Assembly: GCA_036503065.1 (NCBI GenBank)
Contig: DASXXM010000412.1
Coordinates: 1 to 12,978, forward strand
Source: DATEPR01 sp036503065
GTDB lineage: Bacteria; Actinomycetota; Actinomycetes; Mycobacteriales; Pseudonocardiaceae
Direction of reading: 5' to 3'
Length of the DNA: 12,978 bases
How positions within the stretch are numbered: position 1 is the first letter of the stretch; every line of letters starts with the position of its first letter. Both the position numbers and the translations under genes were made by a program. This document shows, piece after piece, positions 6,198 through 12,783 of this stretch. The notes under the pieces were generated by a model that searched no databases, was not told the DNA's origin, and saw only the letters and a program-made list of their open reading frames with translations.

Positions 6198-7676
6198 TCA
6201 CGCCCCGGCCTCGCCACGCCAGCGGGCGTAGCGACCGGCCCGGTCGACCGCGCGGATCCGGCGCTCGGTGGCGTCGCGGACCTCCTCGGTGGTCACCACG
6301 AGCAGTTGGTCGCCCTCGGCGATGCGGGTGAGGCCGTCCGGGGTGAAACCGGCGTCGGCGCGCACCACGAGGCTGACCACGGCACCGACCGGCAGCCGGA
6401 GTTCGTTCAGGTAGACGCCGTGCAGCCGGGACCCCGGTCGCACCCGGACCTGCAGCAGCCCGGCGTCGAGCTGGTCGAGCGCCGCGGAGTCGATCTCCAG
6501 TTCGTGCGGCTGGACCGTGCCGGTCAGCCGCAGCGCCTTCGCCAGGTGCGGCAGCGTGCCACCCTGGATGACGGTCAGGACGACGACGAGCACGAACACC
6601 GCGCCGACCAGTTCCGTCGCGCCCGGCCGCCCCTGGGTCAACGGGATCAGTGCGAGCACGATCGGCACCGCGCCACGCAGCCCCGACCACGACAGGAAAG
6701 CCAGGTCCGGCAGTGGAAAGCGGAACGGAAGCAGCGCCACCAGCACGCTGAGCGGCCGGGCGAGCAGCACCAGGACCGCGCCGGCCACCAGCCCAGGAAC
6801 GATGGCGGCCAGCAGGTTGGCCGGCGACGCGTACAGGCCGAGCAACACGAACAGCCCGATCTGCGCCAGCCAGCCCAGCCCCTCGGCGAAGGACAGCGTG
6901 TCCGCGCGGTGCGGCAGTTTCGAGTTGCCCAGCACGAGGCCGCACACGTAGGTGGCGAGCAACCCGGACGCGTCGGCAAGGCCACCGGCTGCGAACGCCA
7001 GCACGCACACCGCCACCGCCGCGAGCGGGTAGAGACCGGTGGCCGGCAGCGCGGCACGGCGCAACGCCCAACCGCCCAGCCAGCCGAGCAGGCCGCCGAT
7101 CAGCGCGCCCGCCGCCAGTTCGTAGGCGACGAGGAGGGGTGTCGTCCAGGAGAGCTGGTTGGTGCCGGCGAGCAGGACGACGGCGATGAAGACGGGCGCG
7201 TCGTTGAGCCCGGATTCCAGTTCCAGCGCGCCGGACAGCTTGCGGCTCACGTTGAGGTTGCGCAACACACTGAACACGGCGGCCGCGTCGGTGGAGGACA
7301 GGACGGCGCCCCAGAGCAGCGCGGTACGCCAGTCGAGCCCGAGGAGGAGGTGCAGTGCCGCACCGGTCACCAGGATGCTGATCACAACGGCCACTGTGGA
7401 CAGCGCGATACCCGCCCCCAACGCGGGTTTCACGGCGGTCCAGCGCGTGGTCAGGCCACCCTCGGTCAGAATGAGGACCAGCGCGGCGATACCGAGCGAC
7501 TGGGTCAGTGCGGCATCGTCGAACCGGATACCGAGACCGGATTCGCCCAGCACCACCCCGATCCCGAGATAGAGGAGGAGCGACGGCAACCCGAGCTTGA
7601 CCGACACGCGCACCGCGAGCACGGCAACGAGCAGGACGACGGCGGACGTGCCGAGCACGAGCGCGAGTTCCGCCAT
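6198..7676 (-). CDS. CPA1-family K+/H+ antiporter with C-terminal RCK_C domain
   Basis: 492 residues from ATG 7676, preceded by GAGGAGGTGA. A polytopic membrane protein with about 12 hydrophobic segments over residues 1-380. Landmarks: LGIGVVLGESGLG (37-49), AVLSSTDAAAVFSVLR (124-139), LELESGLNDAPVF (151-163, with the Asn158-Asp159 pair marking CPA1 electroneutral exchangers) and WSGLRGAVPIVLALIP (330-345). Residues about 393-475 form a soluble RCK_C/TrkA-C domain (LQVRVRPGSRLHG, LPVGAVVSLVVRAD, GDQLLVVTT) that in relatives binds ligands such as nucleotides and gates transport. Length and architecture match the NhaP2/CvrA-type potassium/proton antiporters, which extrude K+ in exchange for H+ for pH and turgor control. 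The cation is inferred from architecture. The DUF167 gene ends 21 bases upstream, so the two probably share a transcript. Confidence 0.94.
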   Translation of the reverse strand: MAELALVLGTSAVVLLVAVLAVRVSVKLGLPSLLLYLGIGVVLGESGLGIRFDDAALTQSLGIAALVLILTEGGLTTRWTAVKPALGAGIALSTVAVVISILVTGAALHLLLGLDWRTALLWGAVLSSTDAAAVFSVLRNLNVSRKLSGALELESGLNDAPVFIAVVLLAGTNQLSWTTPLLVAYELAAGALIGGLLGWLGGWALRRAALPATGLYPLAAVAVCVLAFAAGGLADASGLLATYVCGLVLGNSKLPHRADTLSFAEGLGWLAQIGLFVLLGLYASPANLLAAIVPGLVAGAVLVLLARPLSVLVALLPFRFPLPDLAFLSWSGLRGAVPIVLALIPLTQGRPGATELVGAVFVLVVVLTVIQGGTLPHLAKALRLTGTVQPHELEIDSAALDQLDAGLLQVRVRPGSRLHGVYLNELRLPVGAVVSLVVRADAGFTPDGLTRIAEGDQLLVVTTEEVRDATERRIRAVDRAGRYARWRGEAGA

Positions 7677-7697
7677 GTCACCTCCTCGACCGGGCCA

Positions 7698-7994
7698 TCA
7701 TTGTCGCTGTTCATCGGTCAACCGGCGCAGTCTGACCGCAAGGTCGGCCGGTGGGTCCGCGATGGCGACGAGCTTGTCGCGCGATCTTGTTCCGGTGACG
7801 ATGGTGATGTTTCGGCGGTGGACGTCCAGGGCGTCGGCCAGGGCTCGGCGGACGGCTTCGTTCGCCTTGCCGTCGACGGCTGGGGCGGTGACGGCGACGA
7901 TCAGGGCTGGGCCTCGGTCGCCGTCCCATCGGCCGCCGACCGCTGTTCGGTGCGCGGCTGGGCGGACCCTGATGAGGAATCTGTGTTCGGTCAT
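7698..7994 (-). CDS. DUF167 (YggU family) protein
   Basis: 98 residues from ATG 7994, the full family length. The diagnostic block is DGKANEAVRRALADALDVHR followed by ITIVTGTRSRDKLVAI, close to the GKANxAV...VxIVxGxxSRxK pattern of YggU/DUF167. It is a small soluble alpha/beta protein of unknown biochemical role. No strong Shine-Dalgarno precedes the start; TAACCT (complement of 8006-8011) ends 11 bases from the ATG and could be the -10 of a short-leader transcript. It lies 21 bases upstream of the antiporter gene on the same strand. Two DnaA-box-like sites sit in its upstream region. Confidence 0.93.
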   Translation of the reverse strand: MTEHRFLIRVRPAAHRTAVGGRWDGDRGPALIVAVTAPAVDGKANEAVRRALADALDVHRRNITIVTGTRSRDKLVAIADPPADLAVRLRRLTDEQRQ

Positions 7995-8024
7995 CGGCGG
8001 CTGTCAGGTTACTGGGGCCGCTGG

Positions 8025-8052
8025 TTGTCCACAGGTGGTCCAGTTGTCCACA
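8025..8052 (+). promoter_or_regulatory. Two DnaA-box-like sites in direct orientation
   Basis: TTGTCCACA occurs exactly at 8025-8033 and again at 8044-8052, 19 bases apart, each followed by G. This is the high-GC actinobacterial version of the TTATCCACA DnaA box. The pair lies 31 bases upstream of the DUF167 start, between that gene and the toxin-like gene. A DnaA-responsive promoter or titration site is possible. No AT-rich unwinding element or further boxes are visible, so this is not a full origin. Confidence 0.5.
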
Positions 8053-8154
8053 GCCAGCCGTTCTCGCGCCCACGGCGTCGGTCAAGATCGATAACATTGG
8101 CCTCGAGCGTCATCACTCTTGGCCTGGAGCGACTCGTCAAGCCGATTCAAAGCG

Positions 8155-8229
8155 ATGTTCGACCTGATTGCGGAATTGGAAAGTACACGCCAGAAGAGGG
8201 TTAAGCGCGGCCTCGCGCAGCGGCACTGA
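8155..8229 (+). CDS. Possible 24-residue peptide upstream of the toxin-like gene
   Basis: ATG at 8155 to TGA at 8227-8229 encodes MFDLIAELESTRQ followed by a basic KRVKRGLAQRH tail, so it could form a short amphipathic, positively charged helix. There is no Shine-Dalgarno. Its stop overlaps the left arm of the inverted repeat at 8228-8259, and the toxin-like gene starts 23 bases later. It could be a leader peptide, a remnant of a lost upstream antitoxin, or chance. About three quarters of its codons end in G or C, less biased than the core genes. Confidence 0.2.
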   Translation: MFDLIAELESTRQKRVKRGLAQRH

Positions 8230-8259
8230 GTCACCCTCCGTACGGTGGCCCGGTGACTC
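8228..8259 (+). repeat. Inverted repeat spanning the toxin start codon
   Basis: GAGTCACC (8228-8235) is perfectly complementary to GGTGACTC (8252-8259), and the right arm contains the GTG start codon at 8253. Between them is a second perfect palindrome, CCGTACGG (8238-8245). As RNA it would bury the start codon in a stem; as DNA it could be an operator. No ribosome-binding site other than a weak GGTGG is present. Confidence 0.6.
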
Positions 8260-8729
8260 CGCGCCGGAAGGGCCGACCGGGACCGCTGGTCCGAACAGGG
8301 CCGTCGTCAGACGATGCGCACGCCATCGTCTATTTCAAGCGCCACCAGGCAGACGACATCAACGAGGCAGAGCCAGGCAGGGACTTCCTACGAAATGTTT
8401 GTCCGCCGAAGGTTCGTGTCACAATGCGCGCCGTGCTGGCCGCCGTCGCAGCCGCTCCCCCGAAGAAGTTCGCCGGGGGCGGCTACTGGGAGGCCATGCA
8501 GGGCGATATGACCGGCTGGTTCGAGGTTCGGGTCAACGGCCCACGACGGCACCATTACCGCCTGTTCTGCCTGCTGGACTATGAAGTACAAGGCATGAAC
8601 AAGCCGTTGCTGGTGGTCATCGACGGTAGAGACAAGGCGTTCCGCACCGAGCTGACCGCAGCTGACTACGCGGCGATTCGGGATCTGGGCCACGAATACC
8701 GCAAGCGCAATCCGCGCTCATTGGGGTAA
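8253..8729 (+). CDS. HigB/RelE-superfamily toxin-like protein
   Basis: 158 residues from GTG 8253. The conserved body probably begins near residue 25 (IVYFKRHQADD), so the first 20-odd basic residues may be a mis-set start or a local extension. PPKKFAGGGYWEAM (69-82), MTGWFEVRVNGPRRHHYRLF (86-105) and KPLLVVIDGRDKAF (117-130) resemble the phage Gp49-like/HigB branch of the RelE-ParE fold, in which basic and aromatic residues on the central sheet cleave ribosome-bound mRNA. This assignment is by pattern, not alignment. In such systems the antitoxin gene normally follows on the same strand; here the nearest XRE gene is convergent and 156 bases away. It could therefore be an orphan, a rearranged pair or a housekeeping member of the family. 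GC is lower than in neighbouring core genes, suggesting acquisition by transfer. Confidence 0.75.
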   Translation: MTPRRKGRPGPLVRTGPSSDDAHAIVYFKRHQADDINEAEPGRDFLRNVCPPKVRVTMRAVLAAVAAAPPKKFAGGGYWEAMQGDMTGWFEVRVNGPRRHHYRLFCLLDYEVQGMNKPLLVVIDGRDKAFRTELTAADYAAIRDLGHEYRKRNPRSLG

Positions 8730-8740
8730 TCTCAACCAAT

Positions 8741-8754
8741 TTGGTCGCGATCAA
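8741..8754. repeat. Near-perfect palindrome between the convergent genes
   Basis: TTGGTCGCGATCAA reads TTGATCGCGACCAA on the other strand, differing at only two symmetric positions. It begins 12 bases after the toxin stop and overlaps a smaller ACCAATTTGGT palindrome. It could be a protein-binding site or a weak terminator stem; there is no U-tract. Confidence 0.3.
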
Positions 8755-8885
8755 CCGAACTCCTCGCTGCTAAGTCCCTCGCCCTCGACCAAGGTGTCCA
8801 GCGCAGGCGGGAAGAATGCCTTCACTCGATCCGCAGGGAGTTCCGGCCATATCGGGCACTGGCCTGAACGTTGCTCAGCAGACGC
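8751..8885 (-). other. In-frame open extension after the XRE stop codon
   Basis: Directly after the TAA of the XRE gene (8888-8886) the same frame stays open for 44 codons to a TGA at 8753-8751. It encodes a plausible, acidic, protein-like stretch (CPIWPELPADRVKAFFPPAL, then DTLVEGEGLSSEEFG). A GTG inside it could start a 24-residue peptide, but without a Shine-Dalgarno. It may be the eroded C-terminus of a once longer protein, cut by a recent stop codon, or chance. The rest of 8730-8885 holds nothing else that I recognise. Confidence 0.3.
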
Positions 8886-9290
8886 TTACGATGCAGGCCT
8901 GCGACGCGCTTCCATGGATTGGACGAGTCCATGGGCGTCAACGATGACACCGGAACGGAGCGTCCCAGTTATCTCGTCCAACTCACCAGCAGGTATCGGC
9001 TCCAAGGTGACCCGCAACCCGAGCGCCGCCGCCACTTCCACCAGCGTGCCGATCGTGGGGTTGCGGTGGCCAAGTGACAACAGCCGACGGACAACGGCCG
9101 GTTCCGCGTTGATCGCACGAGCCAACTCGGCCTTGGTCAGGCCATCAGCTTCACGGACCTCGTCAAGCCGGTTGACAAGCCGGTCGATAGTCTCGATACG
9201 GATGCTCTCCGCCACATAGGTACGCAAGACCTCCGGGTCCTGAAGATCCTCGGCAAGGTCGTCCCAGAACGTTGCTGGCGTGTCCGCCAT
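8886..9290 (-). CDS. XRE-family HTH protein, antitoxin-like (HigA type)
   Basis: 134 residues from ATG 9290, chosen because GGAGGTGAT lies seven bases upstream; a longer frame to 9323 starts inside the promoter palindrome and is rejected. After an N-terminal region typical of short antitoxins (TFWDDLAEDLQDPEVLRTYV), residues about 33-98 form a Cro/CI-type helix-turn-helix: IDRLVNRLDEVREADGLTKA, ELARAINAEPAVVRRLL and RNPTIGTLVEVAAALGLRV, the last being the usual NPT-x-TL-x-x-x-A-x-ALG tail. It should bind DNA as a dimer and repress its own promoter, which carries a palindrome at 9317-9332. The natural partner would be a RelE/HigB toxin; the convergent gene at 8253-8729 is the only candidate nearby. 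An ordinary XRE regulator is the alternative. Confidence 0.85.
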   Translation of the reverse strand: MADTPATFWDDLAEDLQDPEVLRTYVAESIRIETIDRLVNRLDEVREADGLTKAELARAINAEPAVVRRLLSLGHRNPTIGTLVEVAAALGLRVTLEPIPAGELDEITGTLRSGVIVDAHGLVQSMEARRRPAS

Positions 9291-9316
9291 GACATCACCT
9301 CCACAACAGCCAGAGC

Positions 9317-9332
9317 GTAACATATATGCTAC
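9317..9332 (-). promoter_or_regulatory. Operator-like palindrome over the XRE promoter
   Basis: The minus strand reads GTAGCATATATGTTAC, a 16-base near-perfect palindrome with one mismatched pair, strikingly AT-rich for this genome. It contains TATGTT (9324-9319), a TANNNT -10 whose start point would fall near 9312, about 22 bases upstream of the XRE ATG, with room for GGAGGTGAT. Binding here by the XRE protein would block RNA polymerase. No clear -35 was found. Confidence 0.55.
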
Positions 9333-9410
9333 ACATCGGCCCGCGGGGCAGGACAGGGGCTACACCTGAGCCCGCCCTTCGACGCGGTGTGGGTTCGGGA
9401 GTGTGTCGGG

Positions 9411-9596
9411 TCAGCCGGTGACCGGCGACCTGGGGCTGGCCACCGGAGATCTGGGCGCGACCACGGGCGCGGCGACAGCCCGCTCGAACATGTCCTTCAG
9501 GAACTCCGAGAGCGGCAGGCCGCTGCCGGCCGCTCTCGCCTTCAGGGCAAGGAAAACGGTGTCGGGCACGTCGCGAACCTGGATGTGTACGCCCAT
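9411..9596 (-). CDS. Short VapB/FitA-like ribbon-helix-helix antitoxin (orphan)
   Basis: 61 residues from ATG 9596. Residues 1-40 (MGVHIQVRDVPDTVFLALKA, then RAAGSGLPLSEFLKDMFERA) have the beta-strand/helix/helix pattern of ribbon-helix-helix VapB/FitA antitoxins, where the IQVRDVP strand contacts DNA. The usual 80-90-residue length is not reached. In place of a toxin-binding tail there is a repeated APRSPVA-SPRSPVT segment encoded by an imperfect DNA repeat. No VapC PIN-domain gene follows: the 9291-9410 stretch carries only the XRE promoter region. So it is an orphan or truncated antitoxin, or a stand-alone regulator. The ATG sits almost at the predicted transcript start, which suggests leaderless translation; GAGGG directly before the ATG is too close for a normal site. 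Confidence 0.75.
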   Translation of the reverse strand: MGVHIQVRDVPDTVFLALKARAAGSGLPLSEFLKDMFERAVAAPVVAPRSPVASPRSPVTG

Positions 9597-9602
9597 ACCC
9601 TC

Positions 9603-9633
9603 AGTATTCCCGCACCCACGGTGTGTGTGTCAA
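9603..9633 (-). promoter_or_regulatory. Promoter of the VapB-like gene (leaderless)
   Basis: A consensus TTGACA (complement of 9628-9633) and AATACT (complement of 9603-9608) are 19 bases apart, with the ATG starting seven bases after the -10. This is the best -35 in the window. It lies between the ileS stop at 9648 and the small gene, giving the latter its own promoter. Confidence 0.5.
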
Positions 9634-9647
9634 CGCGTCCATCCGGA

Positions 9648-12600
9648 TCAGATCCGGTGCACCGCCACGCTGATGGCCGCGTCGTCGCCGACCGTGGCGT
9701 GGGTGTCGCCGGTCTCGTCCGTCGACAGGTACGTCACCGAATCGGCCAGGGTTTCCGTGCGTAGGAACGCTTCGTGGGTGCGGACGGCGGCCTGGACCGC
9801 CTCGTCGGCGGCCAGATGTACCGTGATCCGGTCGGAGACCGCGAAACCCGCGTCGCGGCGTGCCTGTTGTACCGCGCGGATCACGTCCCTTGCCACGCCT
9901 TCCGCATTGAGTTCCGCGGTCACGTTCGTGTCCAGGACGACCAGGCCCGCGCCGCCGGGCAGCGCGGCGGTCAGGCCGGTGTCGGTGGCTACCAGGCGGC
10001 GTTCGTATTCACCGTCCCGCAGTTCGATGCCGGCGGCGACCACGGTGCCGTCCGCGCCGGTCGTCCATTCGCCGGACTTGACCGCGCGGATCACCTTCTG
10101 GGTGTCGCCACCCAGGCGTGGGCCGACCACCCGTGCGTTGACGACCAGCTCGAAATGGCCGTGTGCGGCCACGTCCGTGGTCAGCTCGACCTCCTTGACG
10201 TTGACCTCGTCCGCGATCAGGCCGACGAACGGGGCCAGCGCGGCCGCGTCCGGTGCCGCCACCACCAGCTTGGCCAGCGGCAGCCGCACGCGCAGCTTGC
10301 TGGCCTTGCGCGACGACAACGCGGCCGAGCAGACCCGGCGGACCTCGTCCATCGCGGCCACCAGGGCGGCGTCCGCCGGCAGCGAGGACGCGTCCGGCCA
10401 GTCCGCCAGGTGCACCGAGCGCTCGCCGGTCAGGCCGCGCCAGACCTCCTCCGCGGTGAGCGGCAGCAGCGGCGCCGCGACTCGGCAGGTCACCTCGAGG
10501 ACCGTGTGCAGGGTGTCGATCGCGTCCGCGTCGCCGGCCCAGAACCGGTCGCGTGACCTGCGGACGTACCAGTTGGTGAGGGTTTCCAGGAAGTCCCGGA
10601 CCGTGGCGCAGGCGCCGGACAGGTCGTAGACGTCCATCGCCGCCTGCACGTCCGCCACCAGGTCGTGCGTCTTCGCCAGGACGTACCTGTCCAGGACGTG
10701 CTCGCTGTCCACGCGGCACGCGCCGTCCCGGCCGGCCGCATTGGCATACAGGGCCAGGAAGTACCACGAGTTCCACAGCGGCAGCACGGCCTGCCGCACC
10801 GCGTCGCGGATGCCCCGCTCGGTGACGACGAGGTTGCCGCCCCGCAGCACCGGCGATGACATCAGGAACCACCGCATGGCGTCCGAGCCGTCCCGGTCGA
10901 ACACCTCGTTGACGTCCGGGTAGTTCTTGCGCGACTTGGACATCTTCTGCCCGTCGTCGCCGAGCACGACGCCGTGCGCGACGCAGTTGCGGAACGCGGG
11001 GCGGTCGAACAGCGCGGTCGCCATCACGTGCATGAGGTAGAACCAGCCGCGGGTCTGCGCGGTGTACTCGACGATGAAGTCGCCGGGATAGTGGTGTTCG
11101 AACCAGTCGCGGTTCTCCATGGGGTAGTGCACCTGGGCGAAGGGCATCGAGCCGGACTCGAACCAGCAGTCCAGCACCTCCGGCACCCGCCGCATGGTCG
11201 AGGAACCGGTCGGGTCGTCCGGGTTCGGCCTGGTCAGCCGGTCCACGTGCGGACGGTGCAGATCCGTTGGGCGCACGCCGAAGTCGCGTGCCAGCTCGTC
11301 CAGCGAGCCGTACACGTCGACCCTCGGGTAGGCCGGATCGTCCGACATCCACACCGGGACCGGCGAGCCCCAGAACCGGCTGCGGGAGATCGACCAGTCC
11401 CGGGCGCCGGCCAGCCACTTGCCGAACTGGCCGTCCCGCACGTACTCGGGTGCCCAGTTGATCTGCTGGTTCAGCTCCACCATCCGATCGCGGAAGCTGG
11501 TCACCGACACGAACCAGCTCGACACCGCCTTGTAGACCAGCGGCGTCTCGCAACGCCAGCAGTGCGGGTAGGGGTGCAGGTAGCTGTCCTCGCGGAACAG
11601 CACACCGCGGGCGCGCAGTTCGCGCAGCAGCGGGCGGTTCGCCTCGAACACCTGCAGGCCCTCGTACTCCGGGATCATCGACGTGAACCGGGTGTGTGCG
11701 TCCACGGTCAGGATCGGCGGGATGCCCGCCGCCGTGCACACGTTGAAGTCGTCCTCACCGTGGCAGGGCGACACCTGCACCACGCCGGTGCCGTCCTCGG
11801 TGGTGACGAAGTCACCGGACAGGATCGTGAACGCCCTGGTGTCCGCCGCCCGGTCGGTCAGGTAGTCGAACAGCGGCGTGTAGCGGCGGCCGACCAGCTC
11901 GGCGCCCTTCATCGTGCCGACGCGGACCGCGCCTGCCAGTTCCCGCTCGTAGGCACCGAGCCGGGCCTCGGCCAGGATGTAGCGGTGGCCGTCGAGTGCC
12001 ATGACGGCGTAGTCGATGTCCTCGCCGACCACCATGGCCATGTTCGGGATGAGCGTCCACGGCATCGTCGTCCACGCCAGGATGCGCTCGCCGGTCTCCA
12101 GTTCGAACCACACCGTGCTGGCCGGGTCCTGCCGCTCCCGGTAGGTGTCGGCGTCCATCCGCAGTTCGGTGTTGGCCAACGGGGTCTCACAGCGCCAGCA
12201 GTAGGGCAGTACGCGGAAGCCCTCGTAGATCAGACCCTTGTCCCACAGGGTCTTGAACGCCCACATGACGCTTTCCATGTAGTCGAGGTCGAGCGTCTTG
12301 TAGTCGTTGTCGAAGTCGACCCAGCGCGCCTGGCGGGTGACGTAGTCGCGCCACTCCTGGGTGTAGCGCAGCACGGACGCGCGGCACGCGTCGTTGAACG
12401 CCTCAATGCCCAGCGCCTCGATCTCGGACTTGACCTTGATGCCGAGCTGGTGTTCGGTCTCGATCTCGGCGGGCATGCCGTGGGTGTCCCAGCCGAAGCG
12501 GCGCTCCACCCGGAGGCCGCGCATGGTCTGGTAGCGTGGCACGACGTCCTTGACGTAGCCGGTCAGCAGGTGGCCGTAGTGCGGCAGGCCGTTGGCGAAG

Positions 12601-12782
12601 GGCGGGCCGTCGTAGAAGACGAACTCGTTGGCGCCGTCCGGTCCGGCCGGGCGTTGGTCGATGCTCGCCTGGAAGGTGTGGTCGGCCTCCCAGTAGGCCA
12701 GGACCGCGGTCTCCAGCACGGGGAAGGACGGCTGCGCGGGCACGCCGTCGGTGGCCGCGGTTCCTGCCTTGGGGTACGACAT
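9648..12782 (-). CDS. ileS: Isoleucyl-tRNA synthetase, type 2
   Basis: 1044 residues from ATG 12782, with GAGGAG eight bases upstream; an in-frame extension to 12872 runs through the T-box and is rejected. The enzyme charges tRNA-Ile with isoleucine. FVFYDGPPFANGLPHYGHLL (from residue 54; HYGH 68-71) is the class I HIGH motif in its type-2 form, and KMSKS (613-617) is intact. GWDTHG (97-102), the CP1 editing insertion (about 200-420), the block GQFGKWLAGARDWSISRSRF, and a C-terminal anticodon-binding region are all present. The HYGH form and length place it with IleRS2, the eukaryote-like type often less sensitive to mupirocin. In CP1 the threonine-rich motif reads TTMPWTLIPN (238-247) instead of TTTPWTLPSN, and Gln336 stands where the conserved His of the GTG-VH motif is expected; Asp345 is kept. 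CWRCETPL occurs twice. Expression is led by a T-box. Confidence 0.97.
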   Translation of the reverse strand: MSYPKAGTAATDGVPAQPSFPVLETAVLAYWEADHTFQASIDQRPAGPDGANEFVFYDGPPFANGLPHYGHLLTGYVKDVVPRYQTMRGLRVERRFGWDTHGMPAEIETEHQLGIKVKSEIEALGIEAFNDACRASVLRYTQEWRDYVTRQARWVDFDNDYKTLDLDYMESVMWAFKTLWDKGLIYEGFRVLPYCWRCETPLANTELRMDADTYRERQDPASTVWFELETGERILAWTTMPWTLIPNMAMVVGEDIDYAVMALDGHRYILAEARLGAYERELAGAVRVGTMKGAELVGRRYTPLFDYLTDRAADTRAFTILSGDFVTTEDGTGVVQVSPCHGEDDFNVCTAAGIPPILTVDAHTRFTSMIPEYEGLQVFEANRPLLRELRARGVLFREDSYLHPYPHCWRCETPLVYKAVSSWFVSVTSFRDRMVELNQQINWAPEYVRDGQFGKWLAGARDWSISRSRFWGSPVPVWMSDDPAYPRVDVYGSLDELARDFGVRPTDLHRPHVDRLTRPNPDDPTGSSTMRRVPEVLDCWFESGSMPFAQVHYPMENRDWFEHHYPGDFIVEYTAQTRGWFYLMHVMATALFDRPAFRNCVAHGVVLGDDGQKMSKSRKNYPDVNEVFDRDGSDAMRWFLMSSPVLRGGNLVVTERGIRDAVRQAVLPLWNSWYFLALYANAAGRDGACRVDSEHVLDRYVLAKTHDLVADVQAAMDVYDLSGACATVRDFLETLTNWYVRRSRDRFWAGDADAIDTLHTVLEVTCRVAAPLLPLTAEEVWRGLTGERSVHLADWPDASSLPADAALVAAMDEVRRVCSAALSSRKASKLRVRLPLAKLVVAAPDAAALAPFVGLIADEVNVKEVELTTDVAAHGHFELVVNARVVGPRLGGDTQKVIRAVKSGEWTTGADGTVVAAGIELRDGEYERRLVATDTGLTAALPGGAGLVVLDTNVTAELNAEGVARDVIRAVQQARRDAGFAVSDRITVHLAADEAVQAAVRTHEAFLRTETLADSVTYLSTDETGDTHATVGDDAAISVAVHRI

Positions 12783-12783
12783 C

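Noticed and set aside
6195..8204. 669-codon open frame on the plus strand
   Set aside because: It is antisense to the antiporter and DUF167 genes. The Gln/Arg/His-rich product is typical of a shadow frame.
9291..9410. Search for a VapC toxin downstream of the VapB-like gene
   Set aside because: The minus-strand frames end within a few codons to a few tens of codons and show no PIN-domain start; only promoter elements of the XRE gene are present.
10009..11739. 576-codon minus-strand frame inside ileS
   Set aside because: It is a shifted frame of ileS; the true frame carries HYGH and KMSKS across the same region.
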